Source of the DNA: Micromonospora sp. WMMD961
GTDB taxonomy: Bacteria > Actinomycetota > Actinomycetes > Mycobacteriales > Micromonosporaceae
Assembly: GCF_029626145.1 (NCBI RefSeq)
Contig: NZ_JARUBJ010000002.1
Span: 23,501-87,500, forward strand
Reading direction: 5' to 3'
Length of the DNA: 64,000 nt
Below the pieces are notes generated by a model that was not told where the DNA came from, made no database searches, and saw nothing but the letters and a program-made list of their open reading frames with translations. This document shows positions 1 through 8,619 of the stretch, one piece after another; within the stretch, counting starts at the first letter, position 1, and the number at the start of each line of letters is the position of its first letter. Made by a program: the position numbers and the translations under genes.

Positions 1-1
1 G

Positions 2-1618
2 CAGGTCGACGCGGCCCCACGGTGGTGCGCGGTGGATCTCCGCGACGGCAACCAGGCCCTGATCGACCCGATGTCGCCGGAGCGCAAGCGCCGGATGTTC
101 CAACTGCTGGTGCAGATGGGCTACAAGGAGATCGAGGTCGGATTCCCGTCGGCCAGTCAGACCGACTTCGACTTCGTCCGGCAGCTCATCGAACAGGACA
201 TGATCCCCGAGGACGTCACCATCCAGGTGCTCACCCAGTGCCGGGAGCACCTGATCGACCGGACGTTCGAGTCGCTGCGCGGCGCGAAGCGGGCCATCGT
301 GCACTTCTACAACTCGACCTCCACCCTCCAGCGAAGGGTGGTCTTCGGCCTGGACAAGGACGGCATCGCCGACATCGCCACCACCGGTGCGCGGCTCTGC
401 CAGAAGTACGCGGAGATCCACACCCCGGACACCGACATCTTCTACGAGTACTCCCCCGAGTCGTACACGGGCACCGAGCTGGAGTACGCGCTGGAGGTCT
501 GCTCCCGGGTGATCGACGTGATCGACCCGACGCCCGACCGTCCGCTGATCATCAACCTGCCGGCCACCGTGGAGATGGCCACCCCGAACGTGTACGCCGA
601 CTCGATCGAGTGGATGCACCGGCACCTGCCGCGCCGGGACAGCGTGGTGCTGAGCCTGCACCCGCACAACGACCGGGGCACCGGCGTGGCCGCCGCCGAG
701 CTGGGCCTGCTCGCCGGTGCGGACCGCATCGAGGGCTGCCTGTTCGGCAACGGCGAGCGCACCGGCAACGTGGACCTGGTGACGCTGGGGCTCAACCTGT
801 TCTCCCAGGGCATCGACCCGATGATCGACTTCTCGAACATCGACGAGATCCGGCGGGCGGTCGAATACTGCAACCAGCTGCCGGTGCACGAGCGCCACCC
901 GTACGCGGGCGACCTGGTCTACACCGCCTTCTCCGGCTCCCACCAGGACGCCATCAAGAAGGGCTTCGACGCCCTGACCGCCGACGCGAAGGCCGCCGGG
1001 GTGCCGGTGGACGAGCACACCTGGGCCGTACCGTACCTGCCGATCGACCCGAAGGACCTGGGCCGCACCTACGAGGCGGTCATCCGGGTCAACTCGCAGT
1101 CCGGCAAGGGCGGCGTCGCGTACATCATGAAGAGCGAGCACCAACTGGACCTGCCCCGGCGGCTGCAGATCGAATTCTCCGCGGTGGTGCAGCAGGTCAC
1201 CGACCACGACGGTGGCGAGGTCGACCCGGGCGCCATGTGGGAGATCTTCGCGACGCACTACCTGCTCGACCACCAGCCCGACCCGGCGGTCCGGTTGGCC
1301 GGCTACACCATCGGCACGGCGGACGGCAAGGTCGAGATCGAGGCCCAGGTCGGCGTGGGTTCCGAGCAGCGCTCACTCGCCGCCGTCGGCAACGGTCCGA
1401 TCGACGCGTACGTCAACGCGCTGCACACGGTCGGGGTGGGCGTACGGGTGCTCGACTACCACGAGCACGCGCTCTCCTCCGGTGGGGACGCGCAGGCCGC
1501 CGCGTACGTCGAGTGTGAGGTCGACGGGCGGACGGTCTGGGGTGTCGGTACCGACGCCAACATCGTCACCGCCTCGATCAAGGCGGTCACCAGCGCCGTC
1601 AACCGCGCCCACCATTAG
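2..1618 (+). CDS. leuA: 2-isopropylmalate synthase, 5' end outside window
   Basis: Condenses acetyl-CoA with 2-oxoisovalerate, the first committed step of leucine synthesis in the cytoplasm. The open frame runs in from the window edge; codons before the GTG at 32 still match the family (APRWCAVDLRDGNQAL), so the gene is 5'-truncated by the window and 32 is not the start. Metal and substrate motifs of the HMGL-like TIM barrel are visible: DLRDGNQ at the start, HPHNDRGTG near nt 659-685 and GNGERTGN near nt 749. The C-terminal LeuA dimer (leucine feedback) domain fills roughly nt 1230-1615. It is the long fungal/actinobacterial LeuA type. It ends just before a strong hairpin. Confidence 0.95.
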   Translation, partial: QVDAAPRWCAVDLRDGNQALIDPMSPERKRRMFQLLVQMGYKEIEVGFPSASQTDFDFVRQLIEQDMIPEDVTIQVLTQCREHLIDRTFESLRGAKRAIVHFYNSTSTLQRRVVFGLDKDGIADIATTGARLCQKYAEIHTPDTDIFYEYSPESYTGTELEYALEVCSRVIDVIDPTPDRPLIINLPATVEMATPNVYADSIEWMHRHLPRRDSVVLSLHPHNDRGTGVAAAELGLLAGADRIEGCLFGNGERTGNVDLVTLGLNLFSQGIDPMIDFSNIDEIRRAVEYCNQLPVHERHPYAGDLVYTAFSGSHQDAIKKGFDALTADAKAAGVPVDEHTWAVPYLPIDPKDLGRTYEAVIRVNSQSGKGGVAYIMKSEHQLDLPRRLQIEFSAVVQQVTDHDGGEVDPGAMWEIFATHYLLDHQPDPAVRLAGYTIGTADGKVEIEAQVGVGSEQRSLAAVGNGPIDAYVNALHTVGVGVRVLDYHEHALSSGGDAQAAAYVECEVDGRTVWGVGTDANIVTASIKAVTSAVNRAHH

Positions 1619-1620
1619 CT

Positions 1621-1673
1621 GTAAGGAAGGGCACCTTATTAACGCGGGGCGTTAATAAGGTGCCCTTCCTTAC
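1621..1673. terminator. 24-bp perfect inverted repeat, bidirectional terminator
   Basis: Two perfect 24-bp arms (1621-1644 and 1650-1673) surround a 5-nt loop. The hairpin begins 2 nt after the leuA stop, and its right arm contains the stop codon of the convergent MFS gene. Both strands end a gene here, which fits a bidirectional terminator. Similar AAGGAAGGGC-type arms are, from memory, common between Micromonospora genes; that part is recollection and not visible in this window. Confidence 0.8.
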
Positions 1674-3163
1674 TTCGGGGGTGTCGCGGCGGGCATCGAG
1701 TGGCAGGGCTGGGACGGCGGGGCCGCCCGGGGCGGCCGGTGGACCAGCACGAGGGCCAGGATCGCGCCGGCCACGAGCAGGCCGGCGCACCACTCCATCG
1801 CGCCGCGGAACGCGTCGGTCAGTTCGCCCTTCTGCTCGTACCCGCCGCCGGAGAGGCCGACCAGCAGCGGCAACGCCGCCACCGCGAGCAGGCCACCGGC
1901 CCGGGACGCGGCGTTGTTGAAGCCGCTGGCCACGCCCGAGAAGCGGTCCTGCACGGCGGCCAGCACCGACGCGGTCAGCGGTGCCACGACCAGGGTCAGC
2001 CCGACACCGAAGAGCAGCACCCCGGGCAGCACATCCGTCCAGTACGACGCGCCCGGTCCGACGCCGCGTAGCAGCAACAGACCGACCGCGGCCACCACCG
2101 GGCCGATGCTCAACGGCAGCCGGGGGCCGATCCGCGCCGACAACGCTCCCGAGCGGGCCGACCCGACCAACAGCAGCAGGGTCATCGGCAGGAGTGCGAT
2201 GCCGGTGCGGAAGGCCGACCACCCGACCACGTTCTGCAGGTAGACCGCGAAGAAGAAGGTGAAGCCGGTGAGCGCCGCGTAGACGACCACGGTGAAGATG
2301 TTCAGCACCGAGAAGAGCCGGCTGGAGAACAGCCCGGTGGGGAGCATCGCGGCATCGCCGCGCCGCCGTTCGAGCAGGATGAAGGCCACCGCCGACAGCA
2401 CCCCGACCAGCGCCGCGATCAGTACCGGCGCCGAGTCGTAGCCGCGCGCCGGCACGTCGATCAGGGCGTACGTGACGCCGGCGAGCGCGAGTGCTCCGAG
2501 CAGGGCTCCCGCCACGTCGAACCGCCGTCGGGTCCGCCCGGGCCCCGCGGTGCGGGAGGCGCTCTCGTCCCGGCTCTCCGGCACCCAGCGCACCGTGGCC
2601 AGCACCACCAGGACGGCGAGCGGCAGGTTGAGGAAGAAGATCCAGCGCCAGGAGAGCGCGTCGATCAGCCAGCCACCGATGAACGGGCCGAGCGCGGTCG
2701 ACACCCCGGACAGCCCGGCCCACGCGCCGATCGCCCGGCCCCGGTCGTCCGGGTGGAAGCTCGCCTGGAGCACGGACAGCGATCCGGGCGTGAGCAGTGC
2801 GCCGCCGGCACCCTGGAGGAACCGGGCCGCGATCAGCCAACCGGTGCCCTGGGCCAGGCCGCAGAGCACGGACGCGACGGTGAACCAGACCACGCCGATC
2901 AGGAAGACGCGTCGTCGACCGAAGCGGTCCCCGAGGGCACCGCCGAGCAGCACGAACGCCGCCAGCATCAGCAGGTAGCCGTTGATGGTCCACTGAAGAT
3001 CGGACACGTTCGCGCCGAGGTCCTGCCCGAGCTTCGGCAGCGCCACGTTGACGACAGTCGTATCGAGGAAGACCATGCCAGAGGCGAGCACGGCGGCGAG
3101 CAGCGTGCCCCGGCCGGCGGCGGTGCCCATCCGGAGGGCAGGCGCCGGTACGGGTGCGGTCAT
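1670..3163 (-). CDS. MFS drug exporter, DHA2 (14-TM) family
   Basis: Proton-driven efflux permease of the inner membrane, EmrB/QacA type; substrate unknown. The 497-residue protein has the family's usual length and about 14 hydrophobic helices. Visible motifs include LDTTVVNVALP in TM1 (motif D1), GDRFGRRRVF in the loop after TM2 (motif A) and the motif-C-like ALGPFIGGWL in TM5. The open frame extends 40 codons further upstream, but the ATG at 3163 with GGTGGG just before it gives the normal N-terminus; the longer form would run into the divergent nuclease promoter. The stop lies inside the hairpin shared with leuA. Confidence 0.88.
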   Translation of the reverse strand: MTAPVPAPALRMGTAAGRGTLLAAVLASGMVFLDTTVVNVALPKLGQDLGANVSDLQWTINGYLLMLAAFVLLGGALGDRFGRRRVFLIGVVWFTVASVLCGLAQGTGWLIAARFLQGAGGALLTPGSLSVLQASFHPDDRGRAIGAWAGLSGVSTALGPFIGGWLIDALSWRWIFFLNLPLAVLVVLATVRWVPESRDESASRTAGPGRTRRRFDVAGALLGALALAGVTYALIDVPARGYDSAPVLIAALVGVLSAVAFILLERRRGDAAMLPTGLFSSRLFSVLNIFTVVVYAALTGFTFFFAVYLQNVVGWSAFRTGIALLPMTLLLLVGSARSGALSARIGPRLPLSIGPVVAAVGLLLLRGVGPGASYWTDVLPGVLLFGVGLTLVVAPLTASVLAAVQDRFSGVASGFNNAASRAGGLLAVAALPLLVGLSGGGYEQKGELTDAFRGAMEWCAGLLVAGAILALVLVHRPPRAAPPSQPCHSMPAATPPK

Positions 3164-3270
3164 CCCACCAATGTGCCCTGCATCATGTGGGAGACGCCAC
3201 GAAATGCCAAAACCTTGCCCGGGTACTGTGCGCAATCGCCGGGAGACCGCAAGCTGGAGAGGTGTCGTCT

Positions 3271-3927
3271 GTGCGTACCACATCAGGACCGCGAGCGGCG
3301 GTGGCCGTGCTCGCCGCGGCGCTGGCGCTCGGCGTTGCCGGTTGCGTCCCGCAGGACGAGCCGGGCGCTCAGCCGCCGAGCGACGGCGGCAACGCCGTGC
3401 AGCAACTCGGCCAGCTCACCGTGGCCACTGCCGGCTCGATGAAGGGCTACAGCAGAGACCACTTCCCGCACTGGCGGGACACCGGCAAGAATTGCGACGT
3501 GCGGGACAGCATCCTCCAGCGCGACGGTAAGGACGTGAAGCTCTCCGGCTGCAACGTGGTCGGCGGGCGCTGGGAGAGTGTGTACGACGGCCGTAGCGCC
3601 GCCGATCCTTCCGACGTGGACATCGACCACATGGTGCCGTTGGCCAACGCGTGGCGCTCGGGCGCCGACGAGTGGGACGACCAGAAGCGCGGCGACTTCG
3701 CCAACGACACCACACGTCCGCAGCTCATCGCGGTTTCCGCGTCCTCCAACCGGGCAAAGGGTGACCAGGACCCGTCCCAGTGGAAGCCGGCGAACCGCGA
3801 GTACTGGTGCAAGTACGCCGAGAGTTGGGTGACGGTCAAGCACTACTGGCGGCTGACGGTGACCAGCGCCGAGAAGGCTGCACTGACCGACATGCTGGAG
3901 GGCTGCACAGTGGGAAACGAGTCGTGA
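3271..3927 (+). CDS. Secreted lipoprotein HNH endonuclease (DUF1524 type)
   Basis: Predicted extracytoplasmic nuclease. A hydrophobic signal ends in a lipobox (VAGC, Cys25), followed by a Gly/Pro/Gln linker. The HNH core is seen as DIDHMVPLANAW (about 117-128; His120 catalytic) and SSNRAKGD (about 158-165), the pattern of DUF1524/GmrSD C-terminal nucleases and of secreted actinobacterial nucleases. A GTG at 3262 is in frame, but the GGAGAGG at 3256-3262 is better placed for the GTG at 3271. The stop overlaps the next start as GTGA, so the two genes are translationally coupled. Substrate and purpose (nutrient DNA, competition) are unknown. Confidence 0.82.
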   Translation: MRTTSGPRAAVAVLAAALALGVAGCVPQDEPGAQPPSDGGNAVQQLGQLTVATAGSMKGYSRDHFPHWRDTGKNCDVRDSILQRDGKDVKLSGCNVVGGRWESVYDGRSAADPSDVDIDHMVPLANAWRSGADEWDDQKRGDFANDTTRPQLIAVSASSNRAKGDQDPSQWKPANREYWCKYAESWVTVKHYWRLTVTSAEKAALTDMLEGCTVGNES

Positions 3928-4292
3928 CGGCCAACGAGGAGAGCGGCCCGGCCGCCGCCGGGATGACCGCGGACGGCACCGCCGAGACTCCCGCCGCTGT
4001 CCCGGGTGCCGGCATGGTCGCGGATTCCGGCGGTGCGACCGCCCCGCAGAGCCGTACCTCCGACATCGTGCCCGGCCCCGGCGGGGTGATGACCGACGAG
4101 GTCGGTGTCGTCACCGGCGACCTGACCCTGCGCACCGAGTACGCCGACGGCAAGGTCACCCTGCGGGTGCAGTACAAGGACGCGGACGAGTGGTACGCGG
4201 TGACCGGCACGTCGGTGGCGCTGGCCGACGCGGCGGGCCTGGACGCGGTGCACGGCGTCGCGGTGGGCCTGCTGCACCGTCCCGAAGGCTGA
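3924..4292 (+). CDS. Small acidic hypothetical protein coupled to HNH nuclease
   Basis: A 122-residue protein starting at a GTG that overlaps the nuclease stop by 4 nt. The first half is Ala/Gly/Pro/Thr-rich and probably disordered. The second half (about 60-115) has alternating beta-type sequence (DLTLRTEYADGKVTLRVQY) that looks folded. There is no signal peptide, so it may stay in the cytoplasm while its partner is exported. No family is recognised. The overlap suggests a common role, perhaps immunity or folding, but nothing in the sequence proves this. Confidence 0.7.
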   Translation: MTANEESGPAAAGMTADGTAETPAAVPGAGMVADSGGATAPQSRTSDIVPGPGGVMTDEVGVVTGDLTLRTEYADGKVTLRVQYKDADEWYAVTGTSVALADAAGLDAVHGVAVGLLHRPEG

Positions 4293-4343
4293 CCGAGCGC
4301 CCGCCGACGCGGTGCACGGCCGGCCCGCTCGACGACCCGGACA

Positions 4344-4387
4344 GCGATGTACCTGTGAGTCACATCTATGACCCACAGGTACATCGC
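4344..4387. terminator. 14-bp inverted repeat between convergent genes
   Basis: Perfect arms 4344-4357 (GCGATGTACCTGTG) and 4374-4387; the 16-nt loop can pair further (GTCA/TGAC). It lies between the convergent small gene and dppF, so it probably terminates both. There is no clear T-run. Confidence 0.6.
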
Positions 4388-4450
4388 CCAACAGGGCGGT
4401 CGCGGCTGGCCGCGCCGTGCCAGCCACACGCAGACCGGCCGGCGGCCGCG

Positions 4451-5554
4451 TCAGACGTACGAGCCGGGCTCGGTGGGTGCGGAGACCACGGCCGGCGAGT
4501 CCCCCTCGCCCTCGGGGCGGACGACCTGCGCACTGACCCCGTGCGGGCGTAGCTCGCCGCTGGCGATCTGCTCGGCCCAGTGGCAGGCCACCCGACTGAC
4601 GCCGATCTCCCGCAGCACGGGTCGCTCGTCCGCGCAGCGGGTGGGCTGCGCCCACGGGCAGCGGGTGTGGAAGCGGCAGCCGGACGGCGGGTTCGCCGGC
4701 GACGGCAGGTCACCGGCGAGCAGGATCCGCTCCCGGCGGTCCTCCACGTCCGGGTCCGGCACCGGCACCGCGGACATCAACGCCCTGGTGTACGGGTGCA
4801 GCGGCTCGGTGTAGAGCCGGTCGCTCGGCGCCTCCTCGACCAACGCGCCCAGGTACATGACGCCGACGGTGTCGGAGATGTGCCGGACCACCGCGAGGTC
4901 GTGCGCGATCACCAGGTAGGTCAGCCCGAGGCTGTCCTGGAGTTCGTCGAGCAGGTTGACCACCTGGGCCTGGATGGAGACGTCGAGCGCCGAGACCGGC
5001 TCGTCGGCGACGATCAGCTCCGGCCCGAGCACCAGCGCGCGGGCGATGCCGATGCGTTGCCGCTGCCCGCCGGAGAACTCGTGCGGGTAGCGGGACAGCG
5101 CCCAACGGGGCAGCCCCACCGCGTCCAGGGTCTCGCCGATGATCCGGCGACGGTCGGTCCGGTCGGCACCGATCCCGTGGGTCTGCATGCCCTCGGTCAG
5201 GATCGACTCGACGTTCTGCCGGGGGTCGAGGCTGGACATCGGATCCTGGAAGATCATCTGCATCCGACGACGCATGCTGCGCAGCTTGCCGGGTGGCAGC
5301 GTGGTCAGCTCGACGCCGTCGAATTCGACCTCGCCTGCGGTCGGCGGGGTGAGCTGGAGCAACGCCCGACCCAGCGTCGACTTACCGCAGCCGGACTCGC
5401 CGACCAAGCCGTACGTCTTGCCCCGCGGGATGCTGAGGTCCACCCCGTCGACGGCCTTCACGTGGCCGACCACCCGGTCGAAGAGCACACCCCGCTTGAT
5501 CGGGAAGTGCACCTTCAGGTCGCGTACCTCGACGAGGATGTCGTTGTCATTCAC
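4451..5554 (-). CDS. dppF: Dipeptide/oligopeptide ABC transporter ATP-binding protein
   Basis: Second ATPase of the peptide importer. Walker A GESGCGKST is at 52-60, the signature EFSGGQRQRIGIAR follows, Walker B is LIVADEP, and the C-terminal oligopeptide/dipeptide extension carries Cys residues (CRFHTRCPWA) typical of DppF/OppF. The GTG at 5554 is chosen over the longer open frame because GAGGAGG precedes it and it overlaps the dppD stop as GTGA. It is the last gene of the five-gene dpp operon and is followed by a hairpin at 4344-4387. Confidence 0.92.
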   Translation of the reverse strand: MNDNDILVEVRDLKVHFPIKRGVLFDRVVGHVKAVDGVDLSIPRGKTYGLVGESGCGKSTLGRALLQLTPPTAGEVEFDGVELTTLPPGKLRSMRRRMQMIFQDPMSSLDPRQNVESILTEGMQTHGIGADRTDRRRIIGETLDAVGLPRWALSRYPHEFSGGQRQRIGIARALVLGPELIVADEPVSALDVSIQAQVVNLLDELQDSLGLTYLVIAHDLAVVRHISDTVGVMYLGALVEEAPSDRLYTEPLHPYTRALMSAVPVPDPDVEDRRERILLAGDLPSPANPPSGCRFHTRCPWAQPTRCADERPVLREIGVSRVACHWAEQIASGELRPHGVSAQVVRPEGEGDSPAVVSAPTEPGSYV

Positions 5555-6564
5555 GCTGGTTCCTCCTCGCGCGGGGCGGGCACCGTGCCGGGCACCGGCT
5601 CCGGGTTGACGCACCGGTAGCTACGTCCGTCGTGTGCCTGCACCAACTCCGGCGGCTCACCCACGCACTCGTCGGTCCGCCGGGCGCAGCGCGGGGCGAA
5701 GGCACAACCCTCCGGCCAGGGCAGCAGGTCACGGACCGAGCCGGGAATCGGGTTGAGCTTCTCGCCCCGCCCGGCGTCCAGGCGGGGCACCGAGCCGAGC
5801 AGACCCACCGTGTACGGGTGGCGCGGCTGGCGGAACAGTGGACGGCGGCGGGCCGTCTCCACCACCCGGCCGCCGTAGAGCACGTTGACGGTGTCGCACA
5901 TGCCGGCCACGACACCCAGATCGTGCGTGATCATCAGCAGTGCGGTGCCGGAGTCCCGGACCAGTTCCTTGAGCAGTTCCAGGATCTGAGCCTGGATGGT
6001 GACGTCCAGCGCGGTGGTCGGCTCGTCGGCGATCAGCAGCCGAGGCTGGCAGGCCACCGCCATCGCGATGAGCGCACGCTGGCGCATCCCACCGGAGAGC
6101 TGGTGCGGGTACTCCTTCAGCCGCCGCTTCGGGTCGGGGATGCCGACCCGGTCCAGCAGCTCCGCCGCCTCCTTCGACGCGGCCGCACCCTTCATCCCCC
6201 GGTGCCGGGTCAGCACCTCGGTCACCTGCAACCCGATGGGGATCACCGGGTTCAGCGAGGACAGCGGGTCCTGGAAGATCATCGCGATGTCCCGACCACG
6301 GATGTCCCGCCGCGACCGGTCGTCGAGCTGGAGCAGGTCGGTGCCGTCGAACACGGCCTTGCCGCCGACCCGCAGGCCCGGCTGCTTCGGCAGCAAGCCC
6401 ATGATCGCCAGCGAGGTGACGCTCTTGCCACAGCCGGACTCGCCGACCAGGCCGACCACCTCACCGGCGTCGACCGAGAAGGACACCCCGTCGACGGCGT
6501 GCACGGCGCGCTGGCCGCGCCGGGCGAACGTGACGGAGAGATCATCAACTTCGAGCAGTGCCAT
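5551..6564 (-). CDS. dppD: Dipeptide/oligopeptide ABC transporter ATP-binding protein
   Basis: First ATPase of the peptide importer, 337 residues. Walker A GESGCGKS is at about 41-48, followed by the Q-loop in IFQDPLSSLNP, the signature QLSGGMRQRALIAMA and Walker B LLIADEPTTALD. The C-terminal oligopeptide-transporter extension with CAFAPRCARRTDEC fits an Fe-S-like or metal-binding tail known in this family. It begins 7 nt after the dppC stop and overlaps dppF by 4 nt. It should form the DppDF heterodimer under DppBC. Confidence 0.93.
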   Translation of the reverse strand: MALLEVDDLSVTFARRGQRAVHAVDGVSFSVDAGEVVGLVGESGCGKSVTSLAIMGLLPKQPGLRVGGKAVFDGTDLLQLDDRSRRDIRGRDIAMIFQDPLSSLNPVIPIGLQVTEVLTRHRGMKGAAASKEAAELLDRVGIPDPKRRLKEYPHQLSGGMRQRALIAMAVACQPRLLIADEPTTALDVTIQAQILELLKELVRDSGTALLMITHDLGVVAGMCDTVNVLYGGRVVETARRRPLFRQPRHPYTVGLLGSVPRLDAGRGEKLNPIPGSVRDLLPWPEGCAFAPRCARRTDECVGEPPELVQAHDGRSYRCVNPEPVPGTVPAPREEEPA

Positions 6565-6570
6565 GGGGGC

Positions 6571-7533
6571 CTACTTCCGCAGCTTCGGGTCGAGGGCCTC
6601 ACGCATCGCCTCACCGAGCAGGGTGAAGCCGAGCGCGGTGATGATGATCGCGACGGCTGGGTAGATCGCCAGCGACGGCCGGATGCCGAGGTACTGCTGC
6701 GCGTCGGCGAGCATGACGCCCCACTCCGGTACGGCGGTGTCCGGGTTGCCCAGGCCGAGGAACGACAGCGCCGCCGCCTCGATGATCGCGGTGGCCAGGG
6801 TCAGCGTGGCCTGCACGATCACCGGGGCGAGCGAGTTCGGCACCACGTGGGTCAGCGCGATCTTCGACTTCTTCACACCGAGCGAGGTGGCCGCCAGCAC
6901 GTAGTCGCTGTTGGCCTGGGAGATCATCGAGCCGCGCAGCAGCCGGGCGAACACCGGCACCGAGACCACGCCGACCGCGATCATCACGGTGGTCAGGCTG
7001 GCCCCGAGCAGGGCGGCGATGCTCACCGCCAGCAGCAGGCTCGGCATCGCCAGCAGCATGTCGATGAACCGCATCAGGGTGGTGTCGATCCACCGCCCCC
7101 ACCGGCCACCGAGGCCGGCCGCCGCACCCGAGATGCCACCGATCAGCGCACCGATGGCCAGACCGATCAGGGTGGAGACCACACCGACCAGCAGGGTCTG
7201 CCGGGCGCCCACGATCATCCGGCTGAACTCGTCCCGGCCCTGGTGGTCGTAGCCGAACCAGTGTTCGCCGGTGGGGCCGGGGATGACGCCCGGCTTGATC
7301 AGCCCCTCTCGGATGCCGATCGTGTCGGTCGGCGCGTACGGCACGAGGAACGGGCCGACCACGGCGACCAGCAGGAAGATCGCCAGGATGACCGCTCCGA
7401 CGATCGCCGCCGGGTTGCCGCGCAGCCGGCGGAACGCCTCCTGCCACAGGCTGACGCCGCGCTCGTCGTCGCGGGCTGCCAGCTCGGAGAGCCGGTCGAT
7501 CTTTTCGCGCTTCTTACCCGGGCTGAGTGTCAT
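6571..7533 (-). CDS. dppC: Dipeptide ABC transporter permease
   Basis: Inner-membrane permease, 320 residues, with an N-terminal cytoplasmic segment, a first TM at about 42-65, a periplasmic loop (HWFGYDHQGRDEFSR is the family motif) and five C-terminal TMs. The EAA loop that docks the ATPases reads EAAALSFLGLG. The ATG at 7533 overlaps the dppB stop as ATGA; the open frame runs 140 codons further upstream but only as an antiparallel shadow inside dppB. It pairs with DppB to form the channel. Confidence 0.93.
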   Translation of the reverse strand: MTLSPGKKREKIDRLSELAARDDERGVSLWQEAFRRLRGNPAAIVGAVILAIFLLVAVVGPFLVPYAPTDTIGIREGLIKPGVIPGPTGEHWFGYDHQGRDEFSRMIVGARQTLLVGVVSTLIGLAIGALIGGISGAAAGLGGRWGRWIDTTLMRFIDMLLAMPSLLLAVSIAALLGASLTTVMIAVGVVSVPVFARLLRGSMISQANSDYVLAATSLGVKKSKIALTHVVPNSLAPVIVQATLTLATAIIEAAALSFLGLGNPDTAVPEWGVMLADAQQYLGIRPSLAIYPAVAIIITALGFTLLGEAMREALDPKLRK

Positions 7534-8534
7534 CGCACCCTCACCCTCGGGTCGATGAAGCTGTAGGAGAGGTCGACCAGCAGGTTCACCAGCACGTACA
7601 CCACCGCGATGATCAGAATGAAGCCCATCAGCACCGGATAGTCGCGCTGGCCGATGGCCTCGGCGACGAACGCTCCGATGCCACTGAAGGCGAAGACGGT
7701 CTCGGTCAGCACGGCGCCGGAGAGCAGGCCACCCGCGAGCAGACCGATCGAGGTGGCCACCGGCAGCATCGCGTTGCGCAGCACGTGCCGGCGACGGACC
7801 GTCTGCTCGGTCAGGCCCTTCGCCTCGGCGGTGCGTACGAAGTCCTCGTTGAGCACCTCCAGCACACTCGCCCGGGTGATCCGGACGATGATCGCCAGCG
7901 GGATGCTGGCCAGCGCGATGCTGGGTAGCACCAGATGCCAGAGGGCGTCGGCCGCGGCGTCCCACTCACGGGTCATCAACCCGTCGAGGACGAAGAAGTT
8001 GGTGACCCGGGTCGCCCCGAGCGTCGGGTCCTGCCGGCCGCTGGACGGGAACCAGTGCAGGTTCTCCGAGAAGATCGCCTTGAGCACGTAGCCCAGGAAG
8101 AAGACCGGGATGCAGATGCCGATCAGCGAGCCGCCCACGGACGCGTGGTCCAGGAAACGGCCGCGACGACGGGCGGCCAGGTAACCCAGCGGAATGCCGA
8201 CACCGATCGCGATCACCATCGCGGTGATGGTCAGCTCGACGGTGCCGGGGAAGCGCTCGATGAACTCCGTGGTGACCGCCCGCTTGGTGGAGGTCGAGGT
8301 GCCCAGGTCGAGCCGGATCAGCCGCCGAACGAAACGGCCGTACTGCACCAGGATGGGCTCGTCGAGCCCCATGTTGCGGCGGATGGCAGCACGCATCTCG
8401 GGTGTGCCGCGCTCGCCGAGGATGGCGGTCTCGGGGCCGCCGGGGAGCCGGCGGAGCCAGATGAAGAGCAGGAGGGAGAGCCCGAACAGCGTGGGTATCA
8501 GCTGAAGCAGGCGTCTGACGATGAACCGGAACAC
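7530..8534 (-). CDS. dppB: Dipeptide ABC transporter permease
   Basis: Inner-membrane permease, 334 residues, with the family N-terminus (FIVRRLLQLIPTLFGLSLL) and about six TMs. The EAA-type ATPase-docking loop lies near DFVRTAEAKGLTE. It is preceded by an 85-nt gap with a strong hairpin that separates it from dppA, and is coupled to dppC by ATGA. Function follows from family and operon context; whether the importer prefers dipeptides or longer peptides cannot be told from sequence. Confidence 0.93.
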   Translation of the reverse strand: MFRFIVRRLLQLIPTLFGLSLLLFIWLRRLPGGPETAILGERGTPEMRAAIRRNMGLDEPILVQYGRFVRRLIRLDLGTSTSTKRAVTTEFIERFPGTVELTITAMVIAIGVGIPLGYLAARRRGRFLDHASVGGSLIGICIPVFFLGYVLKAIFSENLHWFPSSGRQDPTLGATRVTNFFVLDGLMTREWDAAADALWHLVLPSIALASIPLAIIVRITRASVLEVLNEDFVRTAEAKGLTEQTVRRRHVLRNAMLPVATSIGLLAGGLLSGAVLTETVFAFSGIGAFVAEAIGQRDYPVLMGFILIIAVVYVLVNLLVDLSYSFIDPRVRVR

Positions 8535-8561
8535 GGCGGCCTCGAAGGGGTGCGGAGGGTT

Positions 8562-8594
8562 GCGGGCGGGCGCTGTGCGACAGCGCCCGCCCGC
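8562..8594 (-). terminator. Intra-operon 15-bp hairpin between dppA and dppB
   Basis: Perfect 15-bp GC-rich arms (8562-8576, 8580-8594) with a 3-nt loop lie in the gap between dppA and dppB. There is no T-run on the minus strand. The position suggests partial termination or 3'-end protection of a dppA-only transcript, the usual way to make more binding protein than permease. Confidence 0.6.
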
Positions 8595-8619
8595 GTTCCT
8601 TGCTGCGTCAGATCAGGAC

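Noticed and set aside
442..873. Antisense open frame inside leuA
   Set aside because: Complement of conserved LeuA codons, a routine high-GC shadow.
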